Shown: positions 42,651 to 51,576 of the stretch, one piece after another
Layout: every line of letters starts with the position of its first letter
Position numbering within the stretch: position 1 is the stretch's first letter
DNA from: Sulfobacillus thermotolerans
Lineage (GTDB): Bacteria > Bacillota > Sulfobacillia > Sulfobacillales > Sulfobacillaceae
Assembly (NCBI GenBank): GCA_002951815.1
Contig: CP019454.1
Coordinates: forward strand, 1,488,001 to 1,552,000
DNA length: 64,000 nt
Direction: 5' to 3'
Made by a program: the position numbers and the translations under genes
Notes under the pieces: generated by a model
Database searches by the model: none
Seen by the model: the letters and a program-made list of their open reading frames with translations, nothing else
What the model was told of the DNA's origin: nothing

Positions 42651-43934
42651 ATGTGGCCATACTACCGCAAGAAGCGGGGCGCGCAAGTCGAGCCATTGCA
42701 AGAAGAGGACGTGGATGTGCGGCACAATCAAGCCGTCAATGTCTGGAATGGGCTGCTTAAAGCCGTCGAGTTACGCCTCGTAAACCCCTATTTGGGCATT
42801 AATATGGTGCGTTTGGGCGCCCCTAATTTATTTTTAGGGGTCATGATTGCCGTGCCATATCTTGCGCAAGCGTTGGCTGCAGCGATCGGGACGGGTTGGC
42901 TACTGCGTGCGCGTCGTCCCAAGCGCTTTACGGCTCAATTATTTCTTGCGGCACGGTTGGGATTTTTGCTTTTAGCGGCCGTGGACTTCTGGGGCAATAA
43001 ACCCCACGCGGCGCTGTGGTTTTTGTTGGCCGTCATCGTGCTGAATCTGCCAGGCGCTTTAGCGGTCATTGGCTGGCAAACGCTGCTCGGCCAGGTCCTA
43101 CCGCCCTCGGGGCGTGCGCAAGCGGTGATGTGGCGGCAATGGGGGATGAATGCCATTGGCTTGGTCACTCTCCTCGTGGGGGGGTGGGCCATAGGTACGG
43201 CCCCTGGCGTTCATGCCTATGGGGTCATGGACGTTATTGCGGCTGCTGTGGGCATTGGAGAAGTCCTAATTTATCAACGGTTTCGTGTCGGCGAGTATCC
43301 AACGCCTCAGGTCACAACATGGCACCGCGAAGCGCCTGGTTTGTGGCGGGATATTCCTTTTCGGCGTTTTGCCTTGGGCGCTGCGGTCTTTTACTTTGGT
43401 TGGATTTTTCTGTGGCCCGTTTCCCTCCGCTACCAAGTGTCGGGATTACATGCTACCAATGCGTGGATGGCAATTTGGGCGGCCACCAACGGGGCCGCGA
43501 CGATGTTCGCTTTACCGGTCTGGAAACGCTTACAAAAACCGATTTCCACAGCTCGGCTGGTGCCTATTGCGGCATTGCTGCTGGTCTTGGTTCCGGTCGG
43601 TTACATATGGCATCCAAGCATGATGGGGGTCTTAGGCTTGAATATCGTTGGCGGAATAGCCGGAGCGGGGATGAATCTCCTTATGTTTGTACGCTTGTTG
43701 GACGTGGTTCCGGAGTCGACCCGGCTCATGGCGATAAGCGCGTACGGCATCTTGACAAACTTAACTGGAGGACTAGGAGCGGTCGTTGCGATTGGCGCGT
43801 TAAACTTTTGGGGGGTGCCGCTGGCAGCGGGCATTGCTGCTGCCATGCGGCTTTTGGGCGTTGCACTCTTAGTTTGGGCCACCACGACCCGTAAATGGGC
43901 GTTGCGCGCTCCGGGTATGCCTATGGAGTTATAG
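42651..43934 (+). CDS. MFS-like membrane transporter
   Basis: A 427-residue membrane protein with about twelve helices and an acidic N-terminal cytosolic stretch (EPLQEEDVDVRHNQ). The layout (two six-helix halves, with a charged loop near residues 190-230) fits the major facilitator superfamily; family-specific motifs are not clear. ATG 42651 has GGAG nine bases before it; ATG 42636 is also in frame. It converges with and overlaps the dehydrogenase gene by six bases. Substrate unknown. Confidence 0.65.
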   Translation: MWPYYRKKRGAQVEPLQEEDVDVRHNQAVNVWNGLLKAVELRLVNPYLGINMVRLGAPNLFLGVMIAVPYLAQALAAAIGTGWLLRARRPKRFTAQLFLAARLGFLLLAAVDFWGNKPHAALWFLLAVIVLNLPGALAVIGWQTLLGQVLPPSGRAQAVMWRQWGMNAIGLVTLLVGGWAIGTAPGVHAYGVMDVIAAAVGIGEVLIYQRFRVGEYPTPQVTTWHREAPGLWRDIPFRRFALGAAVFYFGWIFLWPVSLRYQVSGLHATNAWMAIWAATNGAATMFALPVWKRLQKPISTARLVPIAALLLVLVPVGYIWHPSMMGVLGLNIVGGIAGAGMNLLMFVRLLDVVPESTRLMAISAYGILTNLTGGLGAVVAIGALNFWGVPLAAGIAAAMRLLGVALLVWATTTRKWALRAPGMPMEL

Positions 43935-45005
43935 AGGCGGATATAGGTGGCGAAGTTCCGTCATTACCGCTTCGGTTACCGATTGCGTTGAGTCCGTTCC
44001 TCCTAAATCAGGCGTTTTATGGCCCTTTTCCAAGGCTCGTTCAATGGCTTCTAAGATGTTTGCTCCGACGTCGGGAAAGCCGAGATGGTCGACCATCAAT
44101 TTGGCCGTCCAAATTTGGCCGATGGGATTGGCAAGACCCTTGCCCGCGATGTCCGGGGCCGATCCATGCACGGGTTCAAACATCGAGGGATACTGGCCTT
44201 CGGGGTTGATGTTCGCGGACGCGGCAATGCCAATGCTGCCTTGAATGGCGGCTCCCAAATCGGTTAGTATATCGCCAAACAAATTAGATCCGACGACCAC
44301 ATCAAACGTCTGGGGCCGTGTTACAAAATACGCGGCCAGCGCGTCGATGTGGTAGAGCACTTGTTTTACATCGGGATATTCTTCTCCGACTTCCTGAAAT
44401 ACTTCATCCCAAAACGGCATGGAAAAGTTAATGCCATTGGATTTGGTAGCAGAGGTAAGGGACTGGCGAGAGGCACGGGCTAGGTTAAACGCATAGCGGA
44501 TAACGCGTTCGGTGCCGAAACGGGTAAACACGCTATTTTGCACCACCACTTCTTGTGGCGTACCTACGCGAAGGCGTCCGCCACTGTTGGAATATTCGCC
44601 TTCTGTATTTTCCCGAATGACGACAAAATCAATGTCGCCGGGATGATACCCGCACAAAGGGCTTGTAATCCCGCGTAAGAGTTTGATGGGCCGCAAGTTG
44701 ATATATTGGTCAAATCCGCGCCGAATCGGCAATAACAGACCCCATAGTGACACGTGGTCGGGAACGGGCGGAAAGCCGACGGCTCCTAAGAAGATCGCGT
44801 CAAAGGGTTTCAGTAAATCGAGGCCATTCTCCGGCATCATATGCCCATGGCGTTGAAAATAGGCGCAACTCCAGTCAAAGACGTGGGAACGTACGGCGAA
44901 TGCGTTGGATAACTGCCCAGCTAACTCCAAAACCCGCCAAGCTGCCGGAACGGTTTCTTGTCCAACCCCGTCCCCGGGGATGACAGCAATATTGAATGTT
45001 TTCAT
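43929..45005 (-). CDS. Tartrate/D-malate dehydrogenase-like decarboxylase (isopropylmalate dehydrogenase family)
   Basis: A 358-residue NAD-dependent beta-decarboxylating dehydrogenase. Motifs: IPGDGVGQETVPA near residues 9-21; ENTEGEYS near 132-139; SNLFGDILTDLGAAIQGSIG near 238-257; EPVHGSAPDIAGKG near 273-286. The substrate loop reads RRGFDQYINLRP, which is the tartrate/D-malate (TtuC, DmlA) form rather than LeuB. It should oxidise D-malate or tartrate to pyruvate or oxaloglycolate-derived products. AAAGGAG stands about 11 bases before the ATG. Alone on the minus strand, facing the FAH gene upstream. Confidence 0.85.
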   Translation of the reverse strand: MKTFNIAVIPGDGVGQETVPAAWRVLELAGQLSNAFAVRSHVFDWSCAYFQRHGHMMPENGLDLLKPFDAIFLGAVGFPPVPDHVSLWGLLLPIRRGFDQYINLRPIKLLRGITSPLCGYHPGDIDFVVIRENTEGEYSNSGGRLRVGTPQEVVVQNSVFTRFGTERVIRYAFNLARASRQSLTSATKSNGINFSMPFWDEVFQEVGEEYPDVKQVLYHIDALAAYFVTRPQTFDVVVGSNLFGDILTDLGAAIQGSIGIAASANINPEGQYPSMFEPVHGSAPDIAGKGLANPIGQIWTAKLMVDHLGFPDVGANILEAIERALEKGHKTPDLGGTDSTQSVTEAVMTELRHLYPPL

Positions 45006-45270
45006 GCAGTCGTTGACTCCTTTGGCATGGGAATAGACACGTTATAATGCATAATACAGGGAATCCTCACAATAGCATAGTTTGTGAATTGACTTGCCAA
45101 TTAGAGGGTAAACGAGTAGTTTTTGTATCGAGAATCATGGGTGTTGTCTTAAGGCCTCTCGGACTGGTTCTGGTTGGCCTTTGCATATCACGCGTTAATT
45201 CCGTGACTCTGTGGAGGTGCAACAAGGCCATAAGCATGGACAGCAAACATCAAAGGAGGAGGGCCCTGAT

Positions 45271-46125
45271 ATGCAAATTGCGAATGTTTTCTATGGTGGG
45301 GAAGAGCGGCTTGCGGTATACCACGCCGAGTCATGGATGATCGTGCCGAAGACGTGGCACGGGTTAACCATGAGCACCACCGACGATTTTCTTTTGCATC
45401 AATCGACGTCATCATTTTCTGTGCCGGACTTGCTAGAGGCAGCGGTTCCCGTAAAGTCTGGTGAATGGACGTGGCGGCCTGCGCTGACGCGCCCCGAAAA
45501 AATTTTTTGCATTGGACTCAATTATAAGCAACATGCGTTAGAAAGTGGTATGCCTCTGCCTACTTCTCCGGTGGTGTTTAGTAAAATTTCGAATACTCTT
45601 GCGGCGCATGAGGAAGGGGTTCCCATTCCGGAAGCCTCATCGCAAGTGGATTATGAAGCGGAATTGGCGATGGTTATTGGCCGTGTGACACACAATGTGT
45701 CGGTTGACGAAGCGCTGCAAAGCGTTTGGGGCTATACGATTGCCAATGATATCTCTGCCCGTGACTTGCAAACCAAAACAAGCCAATGGTTGCTAGGCAA
45801 GTCATGCGATAAGTTTTTGCCGTTGGGACCTGTAGTCACTTCGGCTGATGCTATTCCCGATCCCAATCGCTTGGCTATTGATCTTTGGCTTAATGGCGAA
45901 AACCGCCAGCATTCGAATACCCGCGATATGATTTTTTCGTGTGCGGAAATTGTGTCATACTTGTCGAAAGTATGGACGCTGAAGCCTGGGGATGTCATTT
46001 GTACGGGCACGCCCCAAGGCGTCATCTTAGGTCGGCCGGAAGGACAAAGAGACTGGCTGAAGGCGGGCGATGTGGTTCGGTTGCGGATTGAGGGTCTTGG
46101 CGAACAACTGTCACACTTTGTTTAA
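45271..46125 (+). CDS. Fumarylacetoacetate hydrolase (FAH) family protein
   Basis: A 284-residue metal-dependent hydrolase or decarboxylase. The catalytic/metal motifs are ENFCIGLNY-like (FCIGLNYKQHALE, near 80-92), DYEAELAMVIGR near 128-139, and ANDISARDLQTK near 159-170, with the final CTGTPQGV. AAGGAGGAGG precedes ATG 45271; the longer frame lacks support. It leads the lut-like operon by 45 bases. Family members act in aromatic-acid degradation or as oxaloacetate decarboxylases; the latter would fit its lactate and malate surroundings, but this is not shown. Confidence 0.88.
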   Translation: MQIANVFYGGEERLAVYHAESWMIVPKTWHGLTMSTTDDFLLHQSTSSFSVPDLLEAAVPVKSGEWTWRPALTRPEKIFCIGLNYKQHALESGMPLPTSPVVFSKISNTLAAHEEGVPIPEASSQVDYEAELAMVIGRVTHNVSVDEALQSVWGYTIANDISARDLQTKTSQWLLGKSCDKFLPLGPVVTSADAIPDPNRLAIDLWLNGENRQHSNTRDMIFSCAEIVSYLSKVWTLKPGDVICTGTPQGVILGRPEGQRDWLKAGDVVRLRIEGLGEQLSHFV

Positions 46126-46170
46126 CCAAGCCGAAATCACGCCTGTCGCGTGAGAAAGGAGGGGATTGTC

Positions 46171-46965
46171 ATGCCCCAAGCAGCCATATTTGTCACTTGT
46201 CTGGTGGACCTCTTTAAACCGCAAACAGGCTATGCCGCGGCTGAAGTCATGGAGCGCCATGGGTGGGAGGTTGAAGTGCCTATATCGCAGACGTGTTGCG
46301 GACAGTTTGCGTATAATGCAGGTCATTTTGCCGAAGCCATCAAGCTAGCTCAACATTTTATTGAGGTCTTTGAGAGCGCTAATGCGTCCACCATTGTGGG
46401 CTTATCGGCTTCATGTACCGCTATGGTAGCGCATGAATACCCGGAACTTTTCCAGCGTGAAGGAGCCAATATGGGACTAGCGTCCGAAGAGGTCGCCCAA
46501 TGGGTGCAGCGTGCAACGGTGATGGCGGAACGACTCATGGAATTTGGAGAGTGGGTGCATGGGCAAGAGGCTCTGGCCTTACCGGCGGTCAAGCCAGAAA
46601 AGGTGGCGGTGCATCATGGGTGTCATATGCGCCGCGTGTTAAAAGCCATGCAACCGACCGATGAGGCGTTGCGGGCCTATGGAGCGGAATTGGTCGAGTA
46701 TCCTGATGAGACCCAGTGTTGTGGTTTTGGTGGTACCTACAGCATGATTGAACCCACGATATCGACCCAACTTGCTGATGCGAAGCGGGAGGCGTTGAGC
46801 CAAGCGCAAGCCGCAGGTGCCACCAGTCTGATTAGTGGGGACTGGGGATGTCTTTTGCATTTGAGCGGGCGGATGGAATACGAAGGGGATCGTTGGCCGG
46901 TGTTGCATGTGGCGGAATGGATTAACCAGCGAGAAAAAATGTCAGCACAGAAAAAAGGAGAGTGA
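46171..46965 (+). CDS. lutA: Lactate utilisation protein A-like (iron-sulfur subunit)
   Basis: A 264-residue protein with two CCG domains (TCCGQF near 41-46 and QCCGFGG near 192-198) plus cysteines in ATLSASCT-like and HHGCHMRR segments, the set of heterodisulfide-reductase-type iron-sulfur ligands. LutA works with LutB and LutC to oxidise L-lactate to pyruvate. ATG 46171 follows AAAGGAGG. It is followed after five bases by lutB. Confidence 0.85.
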   Translation: MPQAAIFVTCLVDLFKPQTGYAAAEVMERHGWEVEVPISQTCCGQFAYNAGHFAEAIKLAQHFIEVFESANASTIVGLSASCTAMVAHEYPELFQREGANMGLASEEVAQWVQRATVMAERLMEFGEWVHGQEALALPAVKPEKVAVHHGCHMRRVLKAMQPTDEALRAYGAELVEYPDETQCCGFGGTYSMIEPTISTQLADAKREALSQAQAAGATSLISGDWGCLLHLSGRMEYEGDRWPVLHVAEWINQREKMSAQKKGE

Positions 46966-46969
46966 TGGC

Positions 46970-48391
46970 ATGGAACGATTGCCGCATGATCCCAGACCCT
47001 GGCCAGCAAGACGTGACGAAGCTTTGCATGATCCGGTTTTACAAGCCACATTAAGGCGCGTAACGCACCGTTTGAACACCGCGCGCATCCAAGCCTATCA
47101 AAATTACCCGGCCGGCGCAGAGGCGAGGGAGCGTGCTAAACACCGCAAGCGTGAAGCAGTTCGCGAGTGGGAGCCATTATTGGCCCAAGCCGAACAGCAA
47201 ATTACCGCACACGGTGGGCAAGTGTTTCGTGCTGCCACGCCCGGTGACGTAGGAGCCTACATCAAAAAAGTGGCGCAAGAGCACGGCGTGCAACGCATTA
47301 TTAAGTCGAAGTCGATGGCCACGGAGGAAGTGCAACTCAACGCCCAATTGGAAGCCACTGGATTTGCAGTAAGGGAGACAGACTTGGGCGAGTATATTAT
47401 TCAACTAGCGCATGAAAAACCGTCCCACATTTTGGCCCCGGCGGCTCATAAAAATCGCCAACAAATTCAGGCTCTTTTTCGTGAGACCGTTGCGGATGCA
47501 CACGATGTTGTCTCTGATGACATTCCCGGTCTGACGCAGTTTGCACGGCAGAAGTTACGCCAAGACTTTTTGTCGGCAGATATGGGCATTACCGGGGGAA
47601 ATTTTCTGGTCGCGGAAACAGGCACGGTAGTGGTCATTACCAATGAAGGCAATGCCGATATGGTGACAACCCTGCCTCGTATTTTAATTTCGCTTGTCGG
47701 GTTGGAAAAAATTGTCCAAGACTGGGATGCTCTTATCGATATTATTCAACAACCCGCGTTAAGTGGCGTGGGCCAACGGCTTTCTTCGTATACGACAATG
47801 ATTTCTGGTCCCCGCGGTCCAGAGAGTTGGGAGGGGCCTGATGAATGGCATGTTGTTTTGCTGGATAATGGCCGTCAGGCCATTCATGATGGCCCATACC
47901 AAGATGTTTTAGCATGTATCCGCTGTGGTGCCTGCTTGAATGTCTGCCCGGTCTTCCAACAAGTCGGAGGGCACGGATATGGATCCGTGTATTCAGGGCC
48001 CATCGGCACCGTCATTAGTCCTCTAATCGGCGGCATGCAGACGTTCGGCGAGCTGCCACGTTATTTGTGTACCGTCTGTTATGCCTGTCAAGAAGCCTGT
48101 CCCATGGACATTCCGTTGCCGGAGCAGATTATCGGCTTGCGTTCCCAAGCTGTAGCTGAAGACCGCGAGCCCGCTGCTGTTCGAACGCAGTATCGGTTGT
48201 GGGGACAGGCTTGGTCGACCGTTCATGGCTATCGCCGTTCGGTGCAAGCCGCCCGCATCGCTCAGCGTCTGGCGCTTAGGCACGTAGGATTGGCAGCGGG
48301 TTGGCTGAAAACGCGTAAGATGCCCCCTGTGGCAGCGCGCACGTTTCTCGAAGGGTGGGCACACGAACAAAGGAGGCGGCGCCGTGCATGA
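46970..48391 (+). CDS. lutB: Lactate utilisation protein B-like (LUD plus ferredoxin domain)
   Basis: A 473-residue protein: an N-terminal LUD domain (about 60-290, with TGGNFLVAETGTVVV near 210-224) and a C-terminal ferredoxin-like pair of 4Fe-4S motifs (CIRCGACLNVCPV near 316-328 and CTVCYACQEACPMDIP near 366-381). It is the electron-transfer core of the lutABC lactate oxidase. GGAG precedes ATG 46970. It overlaps lutC by eight bases. Confidence 0.9.
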   Translation: MERLPHDPRPWPARRDEALHDPVLQATLRRVTHRLNTARIQAYQNYPAGAEARERAKHRKREAVREWEPLLAQAEQQITAHGGQVFRAATPGDVGAYIKKVAQEHGVQRIIKSKSMATEEVQLNAQLEATGFAVRETDLGEYIIQLAHEKPSHILAPAAHKNRQQIQALFRETVADAHDVVSDDIPGLTQFARQKLRQDFLSADMGITGGNFLVAETGTVVVITNEGNADMVTTLPRILISLVGLEKIVQDWDALIDIIQQPALSGVGQRLSSYTTMISGPRGPESWEGPDEWHVVLLDNGRQAIHDGPYQDVLACIRCGACLNVCPVFQQVGGHGYGSVYSGPIGTVISPLIGGMQTFGELPRYLCTVCYACQEACPMDIPLPEQIIGLRSQAVAEDREPAAVRTQYRLWGQAWSTVHGYRRSVQAARIAQRLALRHVGLAAGWLKTRKMPPVAARTFLEGWAHEQRRRRRA

Positions 48392-48965
48392 GCCAGTAGA
48401 TCTCTTCACCACACAATGGCGATTATTAGGCGGCGAAGTCGTGCTGGCTGACGCCGCGGTGGGCTGGTCACACACGATAGAGGACGTCTTAGCCGGCGTC
48501 ATTGACCCGGCTTTCCCAACAGTTGTGGGATTTGACACTGGGGATTGGCCGAAAGACGTGCCTTGGTCAGCGTTATGTGAGACAATCGGAGCACGTTTTT
48601 ATGATAGACACGATCTAGACGTTCTCAGCCGTCAAGAGGCTTTGCAGGATATCGTCGCTCATGCGAGCGTCGGAGTGACGGGCGCGGCATGGGCGGCGGC
48701 AGATACTGGAACCGTAGCGCTTTATGCTTCGGCCCAAACGAGTTTGTCGGCGAGCTTGTTGCCACCGACGCATGTGGTATTGCTGCCGAAACGGCGCATT
48801 TATGCAACCCTAGCCGAGGGATTGCGGGCAGTGCATGCGCAAGGAGCGGTTCCACACTTGGTGAAATTGATTAGTGGGCCGAGCATGACGGCGGACATTG
48901 AAGGACAGCTTGTAGTTGGGGTGCATGGTCCCAGACGCGTCGTCACCGTTATTGGCGATTGGTGA
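48384..48965 (+). CDS. lutC: Lactate utilisation protein C-like (LUD domain)
   Basis: A 193-residue LUD-domain protein. The conserved GVTGAAWAAADTGTVALYAS block (near 97-116) and HLVKLISGPSMTADIEG (near 159-175) are LutC signatures. It starts at GTG 48384, inside the lutB end, with AAAGGAGG before it. No lactate permease (lutP) is attached. It completes the operon for lactate oxidation. Confidence 0.88.
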   Translation: MHEPVDLFTTQWRLLGGEVVLADAAVGWSHTIEDVLAGVIDPAFPTVVGFDTGDWPKDVPWSALCETIGARFYDRHDLDVLSRQEALQDIVAHASVGVTGAAWAAADTGTVALYASAQTSLSASLLPPTHVVLLPKRRIYATLAEGLRAVHAQGAVPHLVKLISGPSMTADIEGQLVVGVHGPRRVVTVIGDW

Positions 48966-49139
48966 TAGTCGTGTTGCCGGCCAGTCATTGCGGATAGAAG
49001 AGACAATCGATAGACTGAGAAAAGGGTTGGCAGGAGGCTGGTAGTCACCCATTAGCCCATCTACGGACGGTCGAGGTATCCGAATAAGCTTCACGACTCA
49101 GATGGGGGCCGAACTGTAGCGTGGTTGAGGAGGAATTGT

Positions 49140-50243
49140 GTGTATATTGCTAAGCTGAATCCTTATGCCTTTCACATTGGTCCGGTGGGCGTGCATTGGT
49201 ATGGGATTTTTATGGTGATGGCCATCTTAGGCGGTTCGTACTACCTAATTGAGCGGGGGAGGCAATTAGGCGAAGACCCTGATGCTCTTTCGAATATTCT
49301 GCTCTGGACAGTCTTGTGGGGGGTTGTGGGCGCTCGCGTCGTCTTTGTTCTTGCTAACGAACCCCAATGGATTTGGACCGATCCCGTGCAGATCTTGCGG
49401 ATATGGGATGGGGGATTGGCCATTGACGGGGCCCTCGGGTTTGGCGTCTTAGCCTTTTGGTATCAACTCCGTCGCAAACCTCTCATATTTAATCATATTG
49501 TGGACTGGGCGGTTCCTGGTATTGCGCTCGGCATTTTCATGGTACGGATTGGCAATATCTTTGACCATCAGGTATTAGGTCGCATGACCGAGTTAGGCTT
49601 TGGTCGATGGCCCGAGCAGTTGTGGGGATCGTTCATCGGGGTATTTTTGATTTTGCGTTACTTTTGGGTCGAACGCCGCAAGGCTGTGCCTCCGGGCTAT
49701 CAATTTTGGTCGGCGATGTTCTATTATGCGATCTTGCGTGGCTTTATTGGGGAAACTACGCGCGATAATCCGTTGTATATTTGGCATTACATCAATCCCT
49801 ATTGGGGCATTGGATTTACGACCCTGATGCAATTATTTACCCCGCCTATTATGATTTTCACGGGATGGATGATGTGGCGCACATGGCGCGTATCGGCGAA
49901 AAAGCTTCCGGACCTTTTAAAGGAACAGCCCCAGCCCCCGGTCGACCAAAGTTCGCGATTGTTACCGGGTCGACGCCTCATACGGGTGGTTGGTGGGATT
50001 AGCATCGTGGGGGCTGCTATTTTTTACGCCATCGCAGTGCCGAGTATTGCTATCTATTTGTTAGGAGCAGGCATTATTTTTGAAATAGCTACGTTGGGTT
50101 GGCACCAACGCTATCAACATGTTCTGGAGGCGCCACCCCCTGAATATGAGCCTACAGGAGAGATTTACGCCAATCCAGGTGCGGAACATCCTGTGGCTGT
50201 GTGGCAACACGGCATTCACCGGGTCTATGTCGAGAAGGTGTGA
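49140..50243 (+). CDS. Prolipoprotein diacylglyceryl transferase (Lgt)-like protein
   Basis: A 367-residue membrane protein of the Lgt family, expected to attach diacylglycerol to the lipobox cysteine of lipoproteins. The family's RIGN motif is present (VRIGNIFDHQVLGRM, near 136-150) with its arginine and asparagine. Two oddities: the essential HGG motif reads WDGGLAIDGALG, Asp in place of His, and the end carries about 100 extra residues with two hydrophobic segments. GTG 49140 has GAGGAGG before it; the frame opens at 49125. It may be a functional variant or a non-catalytic relative beside a true Lgt elsewhere. Confidence 0.7.
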   Translation: MYIAKLNPYAFHIGPVGVHWYGIFMVMAILGGSYYLIERGRQLGEDPDALSNILLWTVLWGVVGARVVFVLANEPQWIWTDPVQILRIWDGGLAIDGALGFGVLAFWYQLRRKPLIFNHIVDWAVPGIALGIFMVRIGNIFDHQVLGRMTELGFGRWPEQLWGSFIGVFLILRYFWVERRKAVPPGYQFWSAMFYYAILRGFIGETTRDNPLYIWHYINPYWGIGFTTLMQLFTPPIMIFTGWMMWRTWRVSAKKLPDLLKEQPQPPVDQSSRLLPGRRLIRVVGGISIVGAAIFYAIAVPSIAIYLLGAGIIFEIATLGWHQRYQHVLEAPPPEYEPTGEIYANPGAEHPVAVWQHGIHRVYVEKV

Positions 50244-50358
50244 CGCATTCCGGTAAATTAGGGACAAATGGGCAAAGAAAATCGGCCGATAGGTCCTACG
50301 CGAGGCTTAATTGCCTTCTTTAGAGTAGAAACATAGGGGTTTAGCAAGGAGTGTGGTT

Positions 50359-51438
50359 ATGAAATACGCATTTGACGGCGATTTCCAAACGTCTTCTTGG
50401 CTGAAAATGATGCGAGGCGGACTGGAATATGTGATGGATGCTTACGGTCATGAACACGTCGGGCATCCGGATGACGGCGAGCTTGTGTTTCACCTGGTCG
50501 ACGCCCATAGGCCGCGACCATTTCGGCGTCAGTCCAAGGCTGTGTTTGTGGTCGGAATCACCGAGGTACCTCCCGTAGAGGGATCGCCTTTGAATCACGC
50601 CTACCCGTTATTATTGCGGTCGTTGTCCAATCTGCTCATTTATGGCGGACCGGATCCCGAACCTTGGGTATATCTAGTGACTCCTGAATTAGGGTGTTAT
50701 CCGGCCGAGCCGACCCGAGACCGCGACCAGTGGTTTCACACGATTTATGACCGAATCGCTCCGTTGGCCACCTCGCGTCTGGTGATTGACAATATTTTTG
50801 ATGAAGATTTACCCCCGGAATTGGCCGAAGGGACGACGGTGACGGACCAGATGCGGCACGCCAGTCGCACGCTGGCCGCTTGGAATTTGTTTCCTACCCC
50901 GTATCCGTTGTCGGAGATGTTATCGCCCGCAGACTACCGGCACTTGCAATATGTTTTTAGCATCGGGGGCATTAGCTACGGCAATCTCAGCGCCCGTCAT
51001 GATCGGCACCGCTTTTGGATGTCAGCGAGTGGGGTCGATAAAGGTAAAATTGGCACGGTGAGCCGGGATATTCTTCTGGTTAAGGGCTATGACGCCGAAG
51101 CCAACGCGATGCGTCTGTCCGTTTCCCCGGGCTCATCCCCCTTACGTGTGTCTGTGGATGCGGTAGAACATTGGGGGATCTATGAAGCGCACCCCGAAAT
51201 TGGAGCGATGATTCACATACATGCATGGGTGGATGGCATCCCCCAAACATCGGTAAATTATCCGTGCGGGACCGTCGAAATGGGTAATGCCATGGCGACC
51301 TTATTAGATCAAGATCCTCATCCCGAACGCACCATTATCGGCCTACGTAATCATGGGATTACCGCGACCGGGCCGGATTTCTTGGATATTCTGTCCCGGT
51401 TGGAAGGACATGTTCGCACGCAAGTGCCTATGAGTTAA
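50359..51438 (+). CDS. Class II aldolase/adducin-domain protein with an N-terminal extension
   Basis: A 359-residue protein. Residues about 180-359 are a class II aldolase (FucA/RhaD/adducin) domain: GNLSARHDRHRFWMSASGVDKG near 212-233 and HIHAWVDG near 290-297, where the first histidines bind the metal, plus a late NHG. The N-terminal 170 residues are of unknown type. It probably cleaves or isomerises a sugar phosphate or related acid. AAGGAG precedes the ATG. It is monocistronic, closed by a terminator. Confidence 0.75.
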   Translation: MKYAFDGDFQTSSWLKMMRGGLEYVMDAYGHEHVGHPDDGELVFHLVDAHRPRPFRRQSKAVFVVGITEVPPVEGSPLNHAYPLLLRSLSNLLIYGGPDPEPWVYLVTPELGCYPAEPTRDRDQWFHTIYDRIAPLATSRLVIDNIFDEDLPPELAEGTTVTDQMRHASRTLAAWNLFPTPYPLSEMLSPADYRHLQYVFSIGGISYGNLSARHDRHRFWMSASGVDKGKIGTVSRDILLVKGYDAEANAMRLSVSPGSSPLRVSVDAVEHWGIYEAHPEIGAMIHIHAWVDGIPQTSVNYPCGTVEMGNAMATLLDQDPHPERTIIGLRNHGITATGPDFLDILSRLEGHVRTQVPMS

Positions 51439-51455
51439 GAACCGGGACAGGCGGA

Positions 51456-51491
51456 CCCTCGCTCCCCATACATAGGGGGGCGAGGATTTTT
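51456..51491 (+). terminator. Terminator of the aldolase gene
   Basis: CCCTCGCTCCCC (51456-51467) pairs with GGGGGGCGAGG (51475-51485) apart from small bulges and is followed by ATTTTT. Confidence 0.75.
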
Positions 51492-51576
51492 CTTGCTCCG
51501 GTAGGTTTTCGAGAATCGGTCGTTTACGTTTTGTGAACGGCATCCGTTCGCTAATGGGTCAGTTTGGGCACCGCCG

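Noticed and set aside
46171-48965. Heterodisulfide-reductase-like sulfur oxidation (sHdr) genes
   Set aside because: CCG domains and ferredoxin motifs are here part of a complete lutABC set with LUD domains; no HdrA-type flavoprotein is present.
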